Below, in pieces: positions 36,591 to 46,763 of a DNA stretch of 64,000 bases. Source of the DNA: Suillus spraguei (lineage: Eukaryota; Basidiomycota; Agaricomycetes; Boletales; Suillaceae); assembly GCA_016800925.1 (NCBI GenBank), contig JABCPU010000125.1:62001-126000 (forward strand), written 5' to 3'. How positions within the stretch are numbered: position 1 is the stretch's first letter; each line of letters begins with the position of its first letter. The notes under the pieces were generated by a model. It was not told the DNA's origin and searched no databases. It saw nothing but the letters and a program-made list of their open reading frames with translations. The translations under genes were made by a program, and so were the position numbers.

Positions 36591-36602
36591 TTACCCCCGT
36601 TT
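36591..36602 (-). promoter_or_regulatory. Polypurine tract of the gypsy element
   Basis: The minus strand reads AAACGGGGGTAA directly before the 3' LTR. It is the expected primer site for second-strand synthesis. Confidence 0.7.
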
Positions 36603-36622
36603 TACACGTAAAGTCACCGACT

Positions 36623-38095
36623 TTACTCGTCCTGATTAGCGTAATAAATGGGATCGTCGCTATACTTGTAGTCCTCATCAAGGAATGACCCACTCCTCAT
36701 GTATGCAGCTTCTTCAGCACCAGCACGTCGTTTAGAATCCTGCCTTTTTGCTGCTTGAGTTCGCTCATTACTAAGCTGTTGTTCCCAAGAATGAAGCACT
36801 TCATAGATCCCTTCATCCTTCCAGGTTAACGTAAACGGAGGAGTCCCAACTCTTTGGGGACAGTAGATAGAAAGATGAGTAGGAGCGTGTCACAGACAAA
36901 TTTGGCACTGGTAGTTGGGGCAATTCTTTTGCCGATGCCCAGTGATACCACAGACTTGACACTTCATGTTCTCATCGGTGTTAGAGGTAGACATGCATAA
37001 GGGTGATGGCGACATAATGGGTTTGGGACTAGTGGATCTGGCGTGCTTCTTCCCCTTCCGTCGCGCCATACGACTTAAAGCGAAGGTATTATCACGTCTG
37101 AGCTGTGCCTGTTGTTTAGTGGTAAGAGTGTATGCCGATGTTGGGAGATCAGGAGTAGTTGCCCATTCAGCAACTGCGAGGAGTTCGTTAGAGGAGGAGG
37201 GGGACATTATACTGAAGTCCTTTATTAAGACTGGCGAAACAGGGTCCATTGGACCAAATGATGCTGGGATGGACATAGGGGGGTGAATGTGGAGGTCGCG
37301 AAGTCGAGGACCAAGTGCCACCAACTCAGTGACAGGAACTCCTAATATTTCTGCAGCTTCACACTGCTCTTCTGTGCATGGTTCGTATAGCCATGCGGGG
37401 TGGTCGTGGGAGACTATAACAGGAGGTGGTGGGGTTGGTTGTTTGATAGGGGATGGGGTTCATGGAGAAGTGAGGTCAGCTTGTGTTTGTTGCAGATCAG
37501 TAATAGCTTCTTCAACTAAGTTTCTGGCTGCTCTTGTTTCAACGATGGATTGTTGGATAGTTTCGATGACTGCGTTGGTGAGCTGTCCAATTTCTTGAAC
37601 AGCAGTGTATAAGCCAGCAAAGGCATCAACATTAGAATAGATGTGCGAAGAAGGGGGTGAAGGGACTGGAAGTGGGTCCATATCTCTTTGTGGAGCGGGA
37701 GGTTGAGCAACACCTGCTCGACGTTTGGCCACGATGGGAATAGCTTCTTCAACATCGCTTTTAAAAGAATGGGGAAGCAACAGCATAGCGTAAGAACGAA
37801 TGCGTTTTTGTAGATGTAAGATGCGCTGGCGGTAGGTGATTTCTGTAGTTTCATTGATGGTAGTTTCGATAAGGGCGGCGGTATGGATGATGTTGACGAG
37901 GAGTAAAGCAGGGAAGGCACCTCTTGCAGTGAGGATTCTCTCAATTTCGAGAGCATGTCCTTCACATAGAAGGGTGGCTTCAATATAGGAGGTGTTGTCG
38001 ATTTTGGTAGCAAGGGTTCCATAGTTTTCTGCATCGGAATCAGAGTCATTGTTGGCAATGGCGACAGGGGTGATGTAAGCAGTGGGGAAAGACAT
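36623..38095 (-). pseudogene. Extra post-pol ORF of gypsy element with CCHC zinc knuckles
   Basis: It starts MSFPTAYITPVAIANNDSDS at 38095, 58 bases after the pol stop, and ends at TAA 36623-36625: 490 codons. The N-terminal half is helical and acidic (coiled-coil-like, about residues 60-200), the middle is proline-rich, and the C-terminal third has a basic stretch (MARRKGKKHARS) and a zinc knuckle CQVCGITGHRQKNC. A probable second one follows: CQIC(L)...H...C. Two in-frame TGAs (37460 and 36890) both fit a former CGA. Its position is that of env or an accessory gene. It is not an envelope protein by what I see: no signal or membrane segment. It resembles a second, late gag-like nucleic-acid binder. 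Confidence 0.65.
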
Positions 38096-38152
38096 TTCGA
38101 AATGGTGTTTAGTTGATCAAGTGCTCGTGCGGTTTGATTGACTGAAGAATAA

Positions 38153-41100
38153 TCAGAGGGAGTGTTGCTTCTTATAAGCATTTAGGATTCGAGCGGAGTT
38201 CTTCAAGTTCTTTTCTGGGAGCCACTTGTTATCTCCTGTCGAATATCCTTTCCAAGAAACAAGATAGCGTCGGCGAATGCCAGTTCCTTTGTGAGAAAGA
38301 ATCACTTCTACTTCGTATTCTTCTTCTTCTTCGATGATGTCAGGTGGTGGTTCGGGGAAGTTCGGGCCATGTACGTCTGTTTCGCTATAGGATGATAAAA
38401 CAGAAGCATGGAAAGTGGGATGAATTTTCCATTGTGGAGGTAGTTTAAGCGTGAATGTGATGGGCGATAAGACATCGATGATCAGGAAAGGTCCGTATCG
38501 CTTTGGCGCAAGTTTCCGCGATGGGAGTTTGAGTCTAAGATTAGTGGCAGATAGCCAGACCTTATCTCCGATCTTCCATGGAATGTACTTCTCTCCTCGG
38601 GATCATTCGGCCATTGTCTGCATCGCAATGTTATGACAGGCGATTGCTTCTTCTCTTATCTTCTGCAGGGATCGTACTCGATCTTCTGCTGCGGGGACGG
38701 ATGAATCAGGGATAAGGTGAGGGATGGCGCGTGGTTCGTATCCCATCATGAGATAGAAGGGTGATGCGTTCCTTGCGTCATGTTTTCAGTGGTTGTGGAC
38801 GAATTCGGCGATTGGTAGGTGTTCCACCCAATCTTCAGGAGTATTGCGGTAATAGATGCGCAAGTACGTTTCTAGTTCTTGATTAAGCCTCTCAGTTTGG
38901 CCATCAGTCTGAGGGTGATAAGCCGTAGATGGGGCGATAACGTAGTCGAGAAGTTGGGCAAGCTCTTTGGAGAAGCGAGATAGGAATTACAGACCTCAAT
39001 CCGAGATGACTTTGTCATGGAGTCCAAATCAATGGTAGACATGTTTCAAGAATAGTTTGGCAATGCCTTCGGAAGTAACGGTTTTCAAACAAGGGATGAT
39101 AATTACCCCCTTCATAAGGCCATGGTCTACCATGACCATAATACTGTCAAAGCCCCCAGAGACAGGGAGGTCAGTGATGAGATCGACAGAGACCTGAGAA
39201 AAGGGGCGGGTCACAGACGAGGGGATCGGGGCAAGCAGAGGTCGATCAGGATGTGTATCTGCTTTCATTTGCTGACAAAGGGCGCAACCCTCGATGTATT
39301 TCTGAATATAAGAACCCATAGCGGGCCACCAGGCTTCCCATTTGACGAGTTCTTCAGTTTTGAATCTACCGGGATGTCCTGCAGTGGGATGATCATGATA
39401 CCATTTCAGGATATCGGGACGATGAGCCGGTGGGATGTAAGCACGATTCTTAAAATAGAGGACATTCTCCTCTATTTTCCAGTCAGAGAGTGCCGACTTC
39501 ATAGGGGGAAGACACACGCCATCAAGTGCGTCAGATGCGGTTTTGAAGACAGGGTCGTCGAGGGGGTCAGAGGATGATAAAACATCCTTCAAGTCGGTGT
39601 CAATAAGATGAACGAATAGAGCATCAGGGAGGAGAGTCTGGTCTTCATTATCATCTTTACCGGAATTGTAGTCAGGTCAGCAAGATAGTGCATCAGGTAC
39701 TGCTAGTTTAGTACCTGCAATGTGATGCAGTTCAATGTCATAAATAGACAAAATCAGTTGCCAATGTGCTTGGTGACAGGTAAGTTTCTGTGCACTTCTA
39801 AAGTACAGAAGATTCTTGTGGTCGGTGAATACCAGGACGGGGTGTGGGTTTCCTTCAAGGTAATGACACCATTCATTCAATGCCCGGATCACAGCAAGGA
39901 GTTCCCGATCAAAGATCTGGTAATTGCATTCTGCGGGGTTCAAAGACTGTGAGAGGTATGCACATGGGTGATAAACACCATTCTCATCGGTTTGCAAGAG
40001 AACTCCGCCAGTTGCTACGAGCGAAGCATCGGTAGCAATGGCAAATTGTCGGGAAGGATCAGGGTTACGGAGTACCGGTTGGGATGTGAAGCGTCGTTTC
40101 AGTTCTTCGAAGGTGTCCATACATTCGGTTGACCAATCAAAGGCCTTATCTTTCTTCGTTAATTCGATAAGGGGTCGAGCGATGTCAGAGTAGTGGGAGA
40201 TGAACGTTCGGTAGAAGTTGCAAAGCCGAGGAATGACCAAACATCTTTTACAGATTCCGGAATTGGCCATTCGGCGATCCCTTTGGTCTTGGCAGTGTCC
40301 ATAGCAACTTGTCTGGGCCGAATCATCATTCCAAGGTATTCCACTTCTTCTGCATCGAAGGTGCATTTCTCCGGTTTTAAGAACAAGTGTTCCTGTCGTA
40401 TTTTCATCCAAACCCGTTTTGTCCATTCACGATGTTCTGCCATAGTTGTGGAGAAAATCAGGATATTGTCCATATAGATAACCATCCATCTGTTACGAAC
40501 TGGGGTGGCGTCACCAGCGACAGTGAGAAGACACAGGCGGTCTGCTGGGAAGTTCTTCTATGTCCAAAGAAGGACAAGGTGAAAGTACAAGGAATGCGTT
40601 CCGAGTACGATCAAAGGTTCGGCCTCAAAGACAAGTCTAAGAGGTTCTAAGAATAGAGACTAAGGCTAAGGAGTGCTTAGACTTAGAGACGATTCAAGAC
40701 GACTAAGGTTGGAGACCTAAGCGAAGGAGATTCCAGGTAAAACCCAGTAAGATTAAAGTAAAGAATCTACTACAAGTACAGTGTGCTTAAATAGACCAAT
40801 ACGTGCGCATGGACCAAGAGAGACGTGAGAACGTAAGTGCGTATCCAAATAAGGAAGGCAGCTATAGTACAGATGCGTTGAGCATATGAGTCGGAGTCAT
40901 GTGACATGATATACAAGTAAGGAAGCAAAGGGGAAAATGAATAGGGGCACGTACGATTGTAACACCATCCTTCATTGATTTCTTGCTGGAAGGTACGATT
41001 CATGTATGCTTGGAAAGTTGCCGGGGAATTGCAAAGACCAAAGAACATGACGTTCAGTTTGAAGAGGCCGAATTCTGTAGTAAAAGCAGCTTTCCAGCGA

Positions 41101-42286
41101 TTGTCAGGATGGATGCAAATATTGTTATAACTGGACCGAATATCCATTTTCGTAAAGAACTGTGCATTGTGAAGACATGCGACAAGGGAAATAGGAAGTG
41201 GGAGCAGATAAGCATTTTTGACTGTCCAATCATTGATGTAGCGATAATCCTGACAGGGACGCAATTCTCCACTCTGCTTTCCCACAAAGAAGAAGCCGCT
41301 GGCTTGGGGTGACTTTGATTCTGAGATGAAACCTTTCGCAATGTTTTCATCAATAAATGTTTTGATGGCAGTGCATTCTTTTCCGATAGCGGGTAAACCT
41401 TAGATGTGCGGGGGATAAAACTGGGTTTAGTATCAATCTGATGATCAATACCAGGGCGTTCTGGGGGTAGTTTGTTCAGTCCATCTTTAGCAAAGATGTC
41501 TGCAAAATCGTGCAGATATTCCGGGACCAATTCTTCAAAGGTTTTCTTTTTCTTTTTCTTTTTGTCTGTAGCAAATTCCTGGGCTTTGTTGCTGTATTTT
41601 GAAGGAGGAAGGGAGATTGTGGAGTAGTTAGAGTTTTGTTTGGGTCAGGAAGTTCCATCACGTGTGAGGGGTGTATCCATGGATACTTCTTCGATGATTC
41701 TCATGCTAACTCCATTGGTGTCATATTCCACAAGGAATTCTCCATCTCCAAGCTCGTAAGAGGAAATTTCACGTACTTCTGGTGCATGTCAGACATCTTG
41801 CATAGTGTTGAATTGGTCATCATCCTCTGTTGGGATCGACGAGGGCACGGGTTCTTCTTCGTCGGGGATTTCTTCAATTGAAGCTGAAGGAGTATGTTGA
41901 AGAATCTTCAGAGGAACGTAGAACTTGGATAGTTTTGGTACATTTGTATCTCATCCAGGGATTTCTTCTTCTGCTTTTCTCTTTCCATACTTCTGTTCTT
42001 CTATTGGCCGTTGCTCAATAGGTTCTGGTCCGGTCCGGTACTCGGGCTCAGATTCATTCTTGCGCTTTTCTGCGCAGGGAATCGGTGATACTGCTCGTGG
42101 CAGTTGTACACAGGGAGTGGGATCTATAGTACGCGGCATTCGTTCTTCCGGTTCGGGATCTTTAGGAATAGGAGAGATGTTGAGGGATCTTGGAAGTTGT
42201 GAATATTGCAGTACAACTTCATGGAATACTTCTGAGACATCTCCTGGCACGAAAAGCTTGGTAAGGATACCCAGATTGAGGCCATC
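38153..42286 (-). pseudogene. gypsy pol polyprotein, interrupted and decayed
   Basis: RT blocks: LVPEYLHDFADIFAK and ERPGIDHQID (about 41520-41420), CQDYRYINDWTVKNAY, FGLCNSPATFQAYMN, then after the solo LTR MVIYMDNILIFS, which is YMDN and not YxDD. RNase H: FAIATDASLVATGG and VFTDHKNLLYF. Integrase: the zinc-binding block WYHDHPTAGHPG...CALCQQMKAD, core VDLITDLP and TAYHPQTDGQTERLNQELET, then a chromodomain-like end YLVSWKGYSTGDNKWLPEKNL. Five TGAs (39677, 39029, 38996, 38786, 38603) and one TAA (38987) interrupt the RH-integrase part. There are also at least two frameshifts (near 40215 and 41370). The region 42286-41530 is the gag-protease join. Confidence 0.88.
40491..40964 (-). mobile_element. 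Solo LTR, family B, TSD ccatc, inside RT
   Basis: TGTTACGAACTGGGGTGGCG to CGATTGTAACA, with ccatc on both sides (40486-40490 and 40965-40969). It lies between EINEGW and MVIYMDN of the gypsy reverse transcriptase. Removing it and one TSD copy restores the frame. Confidence 0.95.
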
Positions 42287-42761
42287 TGTTACAGTCATAT
42301 GTGCCCCTATTCATTTTCCCTTTATACTCTTACTTGTATTCATGTCACATGACTCTGACTCATATGCTCAACGCATCTGTACAACACATGCCTTCCTTAT
42401 TAGGATACGCAGTTACATTCTCACGGTTACCTGGTCTGTGCGCATATATCTACCTATTTAGGCACAGTGTACTTGTAGTAGATTCCCTACTTTAATCTTA
42501 CTGGGTTTTACCTGGAAATCTCCTTCGCTTAGGTCTCCAACCTAAGTCGTCTTGAATTGTCTCTAAGTCTAAGCACTCCTTAGCCTTAGTCTCTATTCTC
42601 GCAGAACCTCTTAGATTTATCTTTGAGGCTGAACCTTTGATCGTACTTGGAACGTGTTCCTTGTACGTTCACCTTGTCCTCTTCTGGACATTGTAGGAAC
42701 TTCCCAGCAGACCGGCTGTGTCTTTTCACTGTCGCTGGTGATGCCACCCCAGTTCGTAACA
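42287..42761 (+). mobile_element. Solo LTR, family B, TSD ccatc, inside gag
   Basis: TGTTACAGTCATATGTG to CCAGTTCGTAACA, with ccatc on both sides (42282-42286 and 42762-42766). It splits the gypsy gag at TKIQFFQDG/LNLGILTKLFVPG. Orientation is opposite to the host element. Confidence 0.95.
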
Positions 42762-43210
42762 CCATCTTGGAAGAATTGAATCTTGGTTGCATCATCAGTG
42801 ATGTGAGCCTTGGCTGCAAGTGCCTCAAAGTCGGCGATGTAAGTATGGAGATCACCGCTTCCTTGTTTGAGGTCCCTGAGTTTTGTTAGTGCAGTTCCTT
42901 TGGTATCCACTGGTTCGAAGGCATCTTTGAAACTTTTCATAAAATCCTGCAACATCCCATAACCAACTTTTTGTCCAGAGGTATTGGTTGACTGAGCATG
43001 AGCAAGGAATTGCTCTTTCCAAGATTTGGCATTCTTCTCAGTCATGAAGGATGTAATGAAAATGATCTTCTGTTTGTCGGTGGTGTAGAGCTTTTCATTG
43101 ATGTCGAAGCACAGATTGCATGATTGGATAAATTCACGAGAGTTGTCACGATCCCCATCAAAACCGGTTGGAAGACCAATTTTGTATTCAAATTCTTTGG
43201 TGGTTGTCAT
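42762..43210 (-). pseudogene. gypsy gag, N-terminal part
   Basis: MTTTKEFEYKIGLPTGFDGD at 43210, then FIQSCNLCFDINEKLYTTDK and the gag core SWKEQFLAHAQ...LQDFMKSFKDAFEP...LRDLKQGSGDLHTYIADFEA. This is the capsid-like retrotransposon gag fold region. It continues after the LTR insertion at 42286 with LNLGILTKLFVPGDVSEVF and a charged, proline-rich linker (RPIEEQKYGKRKAEEE) down to about 41950. Confidence 0.85.
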
Positions 43211-43337
43211 GATGATGAGTTGTCTGGTGAGTTATACTTTCTTGGTGCCTACACGCGCTGTCTTTCTGTCCATTAGGGCTTATCAGGGTTCAGGGTCGAA
43301 GACTAGGTAGTCGACGATCAGATTGACTTTAATATTT

Positions 43338-43813
43338 TGTTACAAACTGGGATGGTGTCACCAGTGACAGTGAAAAGACACAGATGGTCTGCTGGGAAGT
43401 TCTACAATGTCCAGAAGAGGACAAGGTAAGAGTACAAGGAACGCGTTCCGAGTATGATCAAGGGTTCAGCCTCAAAGATAGATCTAAGAGGTTCTACGAG
43501 AATAGAGACTAAGGCTAAGGAGTGCTTAGACTTAGAGACGATTCAAGACGACTTAGGTTGGAGGCCTAAGCGAAGGATATTCCAGGTAAAACCCAGTAAG
43601 ATTAAAGTAAAGTATCAAGCGTAATACAATGTGCTTAAATAGGTCAATATGTGCGCATGGACCAAGAGAGGTGTGAGAATGTAAATGCATATCCAAAGAA
43701 GGAAGGCAACTATAGTACAGATGCATTGAGCATATGAGTCAGAGTCACGTTATGTAATATACAAGTAAAGGAGACAAAGAGAAAAATGAATAGGGGCACG
43801 TACGACTGTAACA
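43338..43813 (-). repeat. 5' LTR of the gypsy element
   Basis: Plus strand TGTTACAAACTGGGATG to CGACTGTAACA. The outside flank is atctt, inside Harbinger copy 2. Directly inside on the minus strand is AAATATTAAAGTCAATC, where I see no TGG-type tRNA primer site. Confidence 0.92.
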
Positions 43814-44117
43814 ATCTTAATGATGAGATCAAGAGTATTCAGTCAAACTGAATTACTAGCTGAAAAATGAGTGCTACATGACTAAGTATAACCTCACCCA
43901 TCAGGTAAATGAACATAGGTTTTTGTGCAAGGAATGTGTACAAAACAACAAGGAGGCTGCCGTCACTCATCAATGTACCCTGGAGGCAAAGGATTCGGAG
44001 ATCTGCCTCTGTAAAACAGAGGTGAAGATGCACACTGCACTGGCAAATGCGCATGCTGAGGAGGCAGCAACACTTCATTTGAAGATTCAATTCTGTCAGT
44101 TAACTAATAGTTCTTGA
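43814..44117 (+). pseudogene. Harbinger partner gene, 3' fragment (copy 2)
   Basis: Matches the C-terminal coiled-coil-like part of the copy 1 gene: DEIKSIQ, YNLTHQVNEHRFLCKE, CKTEVKMHTALANAHAEEAA, LKIQFCQLTNSS-stop. Stops and shifts near 43850 separate the pieces. Confidence 0.6.
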
Positions 44118-44361
44118 GGCTCTTGTTGTTGTAGTGTCTTACTTCTCTTACTTCATGTATGTCATACTCATGTCCTCTATGCTATGCTGTTACTATACTG
44201 CCCTTATGTCTTCCTGATGCTTGCTAATGTAGCTTGTGTACAATTGGTTTGTCAATAAATCATGATGCTGTTTCTCATTTGTGTGAAACTACATGTACAT
44301 TTGAGGGGAAAATTGAAACTACAAGTACATTTAAGAGGGAAAATTGAAAATATAGCTGCTA

Positions 44362-45508
44362 TCATTGTCTATGTTGTGCCTTTGAGTGAGGGCTGTCAAA
44401 TAACTCATCCATCAACCTCTCACGATGAGCATGGCCAGGAGTCCCTTCATATAATCTGTCACCTACTTGATCATTCTCATCTGGTCCTTCAGCTGCCTCT
44501 TGAGACACAAAGTTACTGGCCTCTTGATGAGACCAATTGACTGAGCCCTGGTCCTGGGTCCAAGCATGATCTTCTTCAAACCATATAATCATGTCATGTA
44601 GGATCAGACAACATTGGATCCAATAGACTGCTGTGCATAAGTCATCCGCAGAAAGAATTGACATTCTGTCAGAGATCTTGGAGAGATTAAAACTGGCCTT
44701 TTAATGCAGCAAATGCATGCTCAACTCGTACACGGACCTAGATAAATAAAATAAAAATCAGAAAATAAAGGGACAAACAGTAGAAAGATGAAAATTAAAT
44801 ATTCTCTGATTTGCTGTCAGCCGTCCATTGTGGGGCTTCTTGAAAGGGGCAATGCACCAGGTGTCCAGTGGATAGGCACTGTCTACCCAGACCCAGTGGC
44901 CAGGTGGAAGAAGCATATCATGTTCTTGATAGATACGAGTGGATCTGAATGCATATGCATCATGGACACTTCCAGGATGACCAAGAGAGTAGTCCACTAT
45001 AAGAAGGTTGTGGGGCATAACAATGGCCTTAATAAATTTATTTTAATTTTAATCATCTTTTTAAAATAATATGACATACCTGACAGCCCAGAGAATATTT
45101 TGATTTCCTGTCATAAAAAGCCTGATGTTAAAATACAGGTGTCTCATACAGATCAATTGATGTCCCATCAACAGCTAAAACTTCATTCTGCCACTCAGGG
45201 CAAGTGGTTACCCTTGCAGTATGTTTCTGAGCAAGCTCAAAGTCCTGTGAATCATGTGGGTGGAAGCCCATGAATGCATCATGCTAGTCAAGCAGTGCAA
45301 CTGTTACACAATTAGTGCAGTTGACCACAGACCCAACACTAACACCAGCCCATTCAGACACATCCTGGAGGGTGATGGAATTGCCACAGTGGCCAGCACG
45401 GTTGAGAAAAATAGCAACTTGGATAGAGACAGGAAGCTGGAGATTATTGGCTACCTCAGCCCAGGTGCTTCTAATATGCCAGGCACACCATCTGAGACAC
45501 CTTCTCAA
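44362..45508 (-). pseudogene. PIF/Harbinger transposase (copy 2), decayed
   Basis: The pieces on the minus strand are VANNLQLPVSIQVAIFLNRA (45440), WAGVSVGSVVNCTN, MPHNLLIVDYSLGHPGSVHD (45018), HWVWVDSAYPLDTW (D2), NGRLTANQRIFNF, RVRVEHAFAALK (E, about 44720) and AVYWIQCCLILHDMIIWFEE. Frames are broken between pieces. It is useful as an unbroken reference for the insertion site in copy 1 (PFKKPHNGRLTANQR). Confidence 0.75.
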
Positions 45509-45650
45509 ACCCCTCCCTCTTTAATCTCCCCAAGCACTTCTAACACGCCAGGTACACCATCCAAGACACCTTCTCAAACTCCTTCCTTGCTAATCCCCCA
45601 GGTGCTTCTAACACACCAGGTACACCATCCAAGATGCCTTCTCAAACTAA
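45466..45650 (+). repeat. About 70-bp tandem repeat, three units
   Basis: Units share AACACGCCAGGTACACCATC and GACACCTTCTCAAAC. The plus strand reads NTPGTPSKTPSQTPSLLI-like repeats in two of the three units before the frame shifts. It sits in Harbinger copy 2 where copy 1 has other sequence. Confidence 0.65.
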
Positions 45651-46207
45651 GATGTCATCCACGTCTCCCAGGTGTCTCATGTTGTGCTATGCCATTGCTA
45701 TCGCCAATTCTGACATCAGACAGCACAACCAGTGTTCATATCCTCGTCACTCCTCCTCAGCACTATTCTGGTACCCAGCCCTCCATTTTACTGTCATCCT
45801 GGTACCTTTGTTATGCACTCTTGCATTGTGCTCCTCCTTCCCCACTCTAATTTAGCTCCATGGCACTGGGCATTGGAAAGTCTGCTGTTGCATTTACTGT
45901 AGCTGAAAGGATGAGGGGTCTGGAAGTAACAGAGGAGAGAAACAGCTCTGAGGAACATATCATGATAATACAGTAGTTGATTTTAGCTCATGCCCTCAGT
46001 ATCACTCAGATTTTGTGACTTAGTATTTTTTTTCAACATTTAATACTCGTTATTATGAATATATGACTCTCATTTCACCAAGTGTTGTTTGAATGTCCGA
46101 TAGCATGCCGATGTATGCCAATGATTATGGCAGCTTTGTAGTCATGTTTCCTGCTTACTCTACCTGAGCTTTAGCAAGCCTTATGAAAGTTACTCTGAGT
46201 ACCTCTA

Positions 46208-46510
46208 TTGCTGAGACAGCACCTGACCCCAAAATGATGATATTTGGAGATGAGGCTGTGAAAGGTGACAGAACAACCATTTGACGCCATGGGAGATCAA
46301 AAATTGGAACAAGGTACGTCAAACTTTTTATCTATTTGTATGTAACAACTATCTTATTTAAGATGTGTTCAAAGGAAATGCTTCATACAAGGCAAGTGCT
46401 ACCTGATCCTGCCAATCCTGACTCTCAATGGGATCTTTACTTACAACATTATTGAAGGACCAGTTACAAGTGAGTGCTTCGTGCAATTCCTGTGTGAACA
46501 TGTGGTGAGT
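46208..46510 (+). pseudogene. Tc1-like (DDE_3) transposase fragment
   Basis: Reads PDPKMMIFGDEAVKGDRTT, then RHGRSKIGTR, a short intron (about 46313-46362), then IQGKCYLILPILTLNGIFTY NIIEGPVTSECFVQFLCEHV. This is the first catalytic aspartate region and core of a fungal Tc1/mariner-related transposase. The N-terminus and the second half are missing. It abuts the right end of Harbinger copy 2, which may have inserted into it. Confidence 0.6.
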
Positions 46511-46763
46511 CTTATGGATTTGTCATGTTTTGAGAGGATGATATTCAAAAATTTGAGATAGTTGGTCTTGGAGATGTGGAATACAAGTTCCTTGACTTTC
46601 ATAGATTTGACTTTACTACTCAGACTCGGATGCAGGATAGGATAGACGACAATAAATGTATTGATGTACAAGTAACCTCCATAGCCTATTTGAGAAGAGT
46701 CCGTATAACCTTCAAATCCGCATACTGCTTTGCGTCTGAAAAGTATACTTTGGCAATTCCATA

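Larger units (their letters stand above)
36115..43813 (-). mobile_element. Ty3/gypsy retrotransposon with LTR B ends
   Basis: Coding order on the minus strand is gag, protease/RT, RNase H, integrase with chromodomain-like end, then an extra ORF. The 5' LTR is 43338-43813 and the 3' LTR 36115-36590. They differ at 14 positions in about 476, ten of them CG against TG or CA. A purine tract (ACGGGGGTAA on the minus strand) lies just before the 3' LTR. Two solo LTRs of the same family interrupt it (40491-40964, 42287-42761). The outer flanks gtata and atctt do not match, so no target duplication is seen. Confidence 0.92.
43814..46209. mobile_element. PIF/Harbinger transposon, copy 2, left end lost
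   Basis: Homologous to 10935-16308: a partner-gene 3' end (plus) converging on a transposase (minus). The right end at about 46155-46209 (minus strand CAATAGAGGTACTCAGAGTA) is a diverged form of the copy 1 inverted repeat. The left part is replaced by the gypsy LTR at 43813. Confidence 0.75.
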
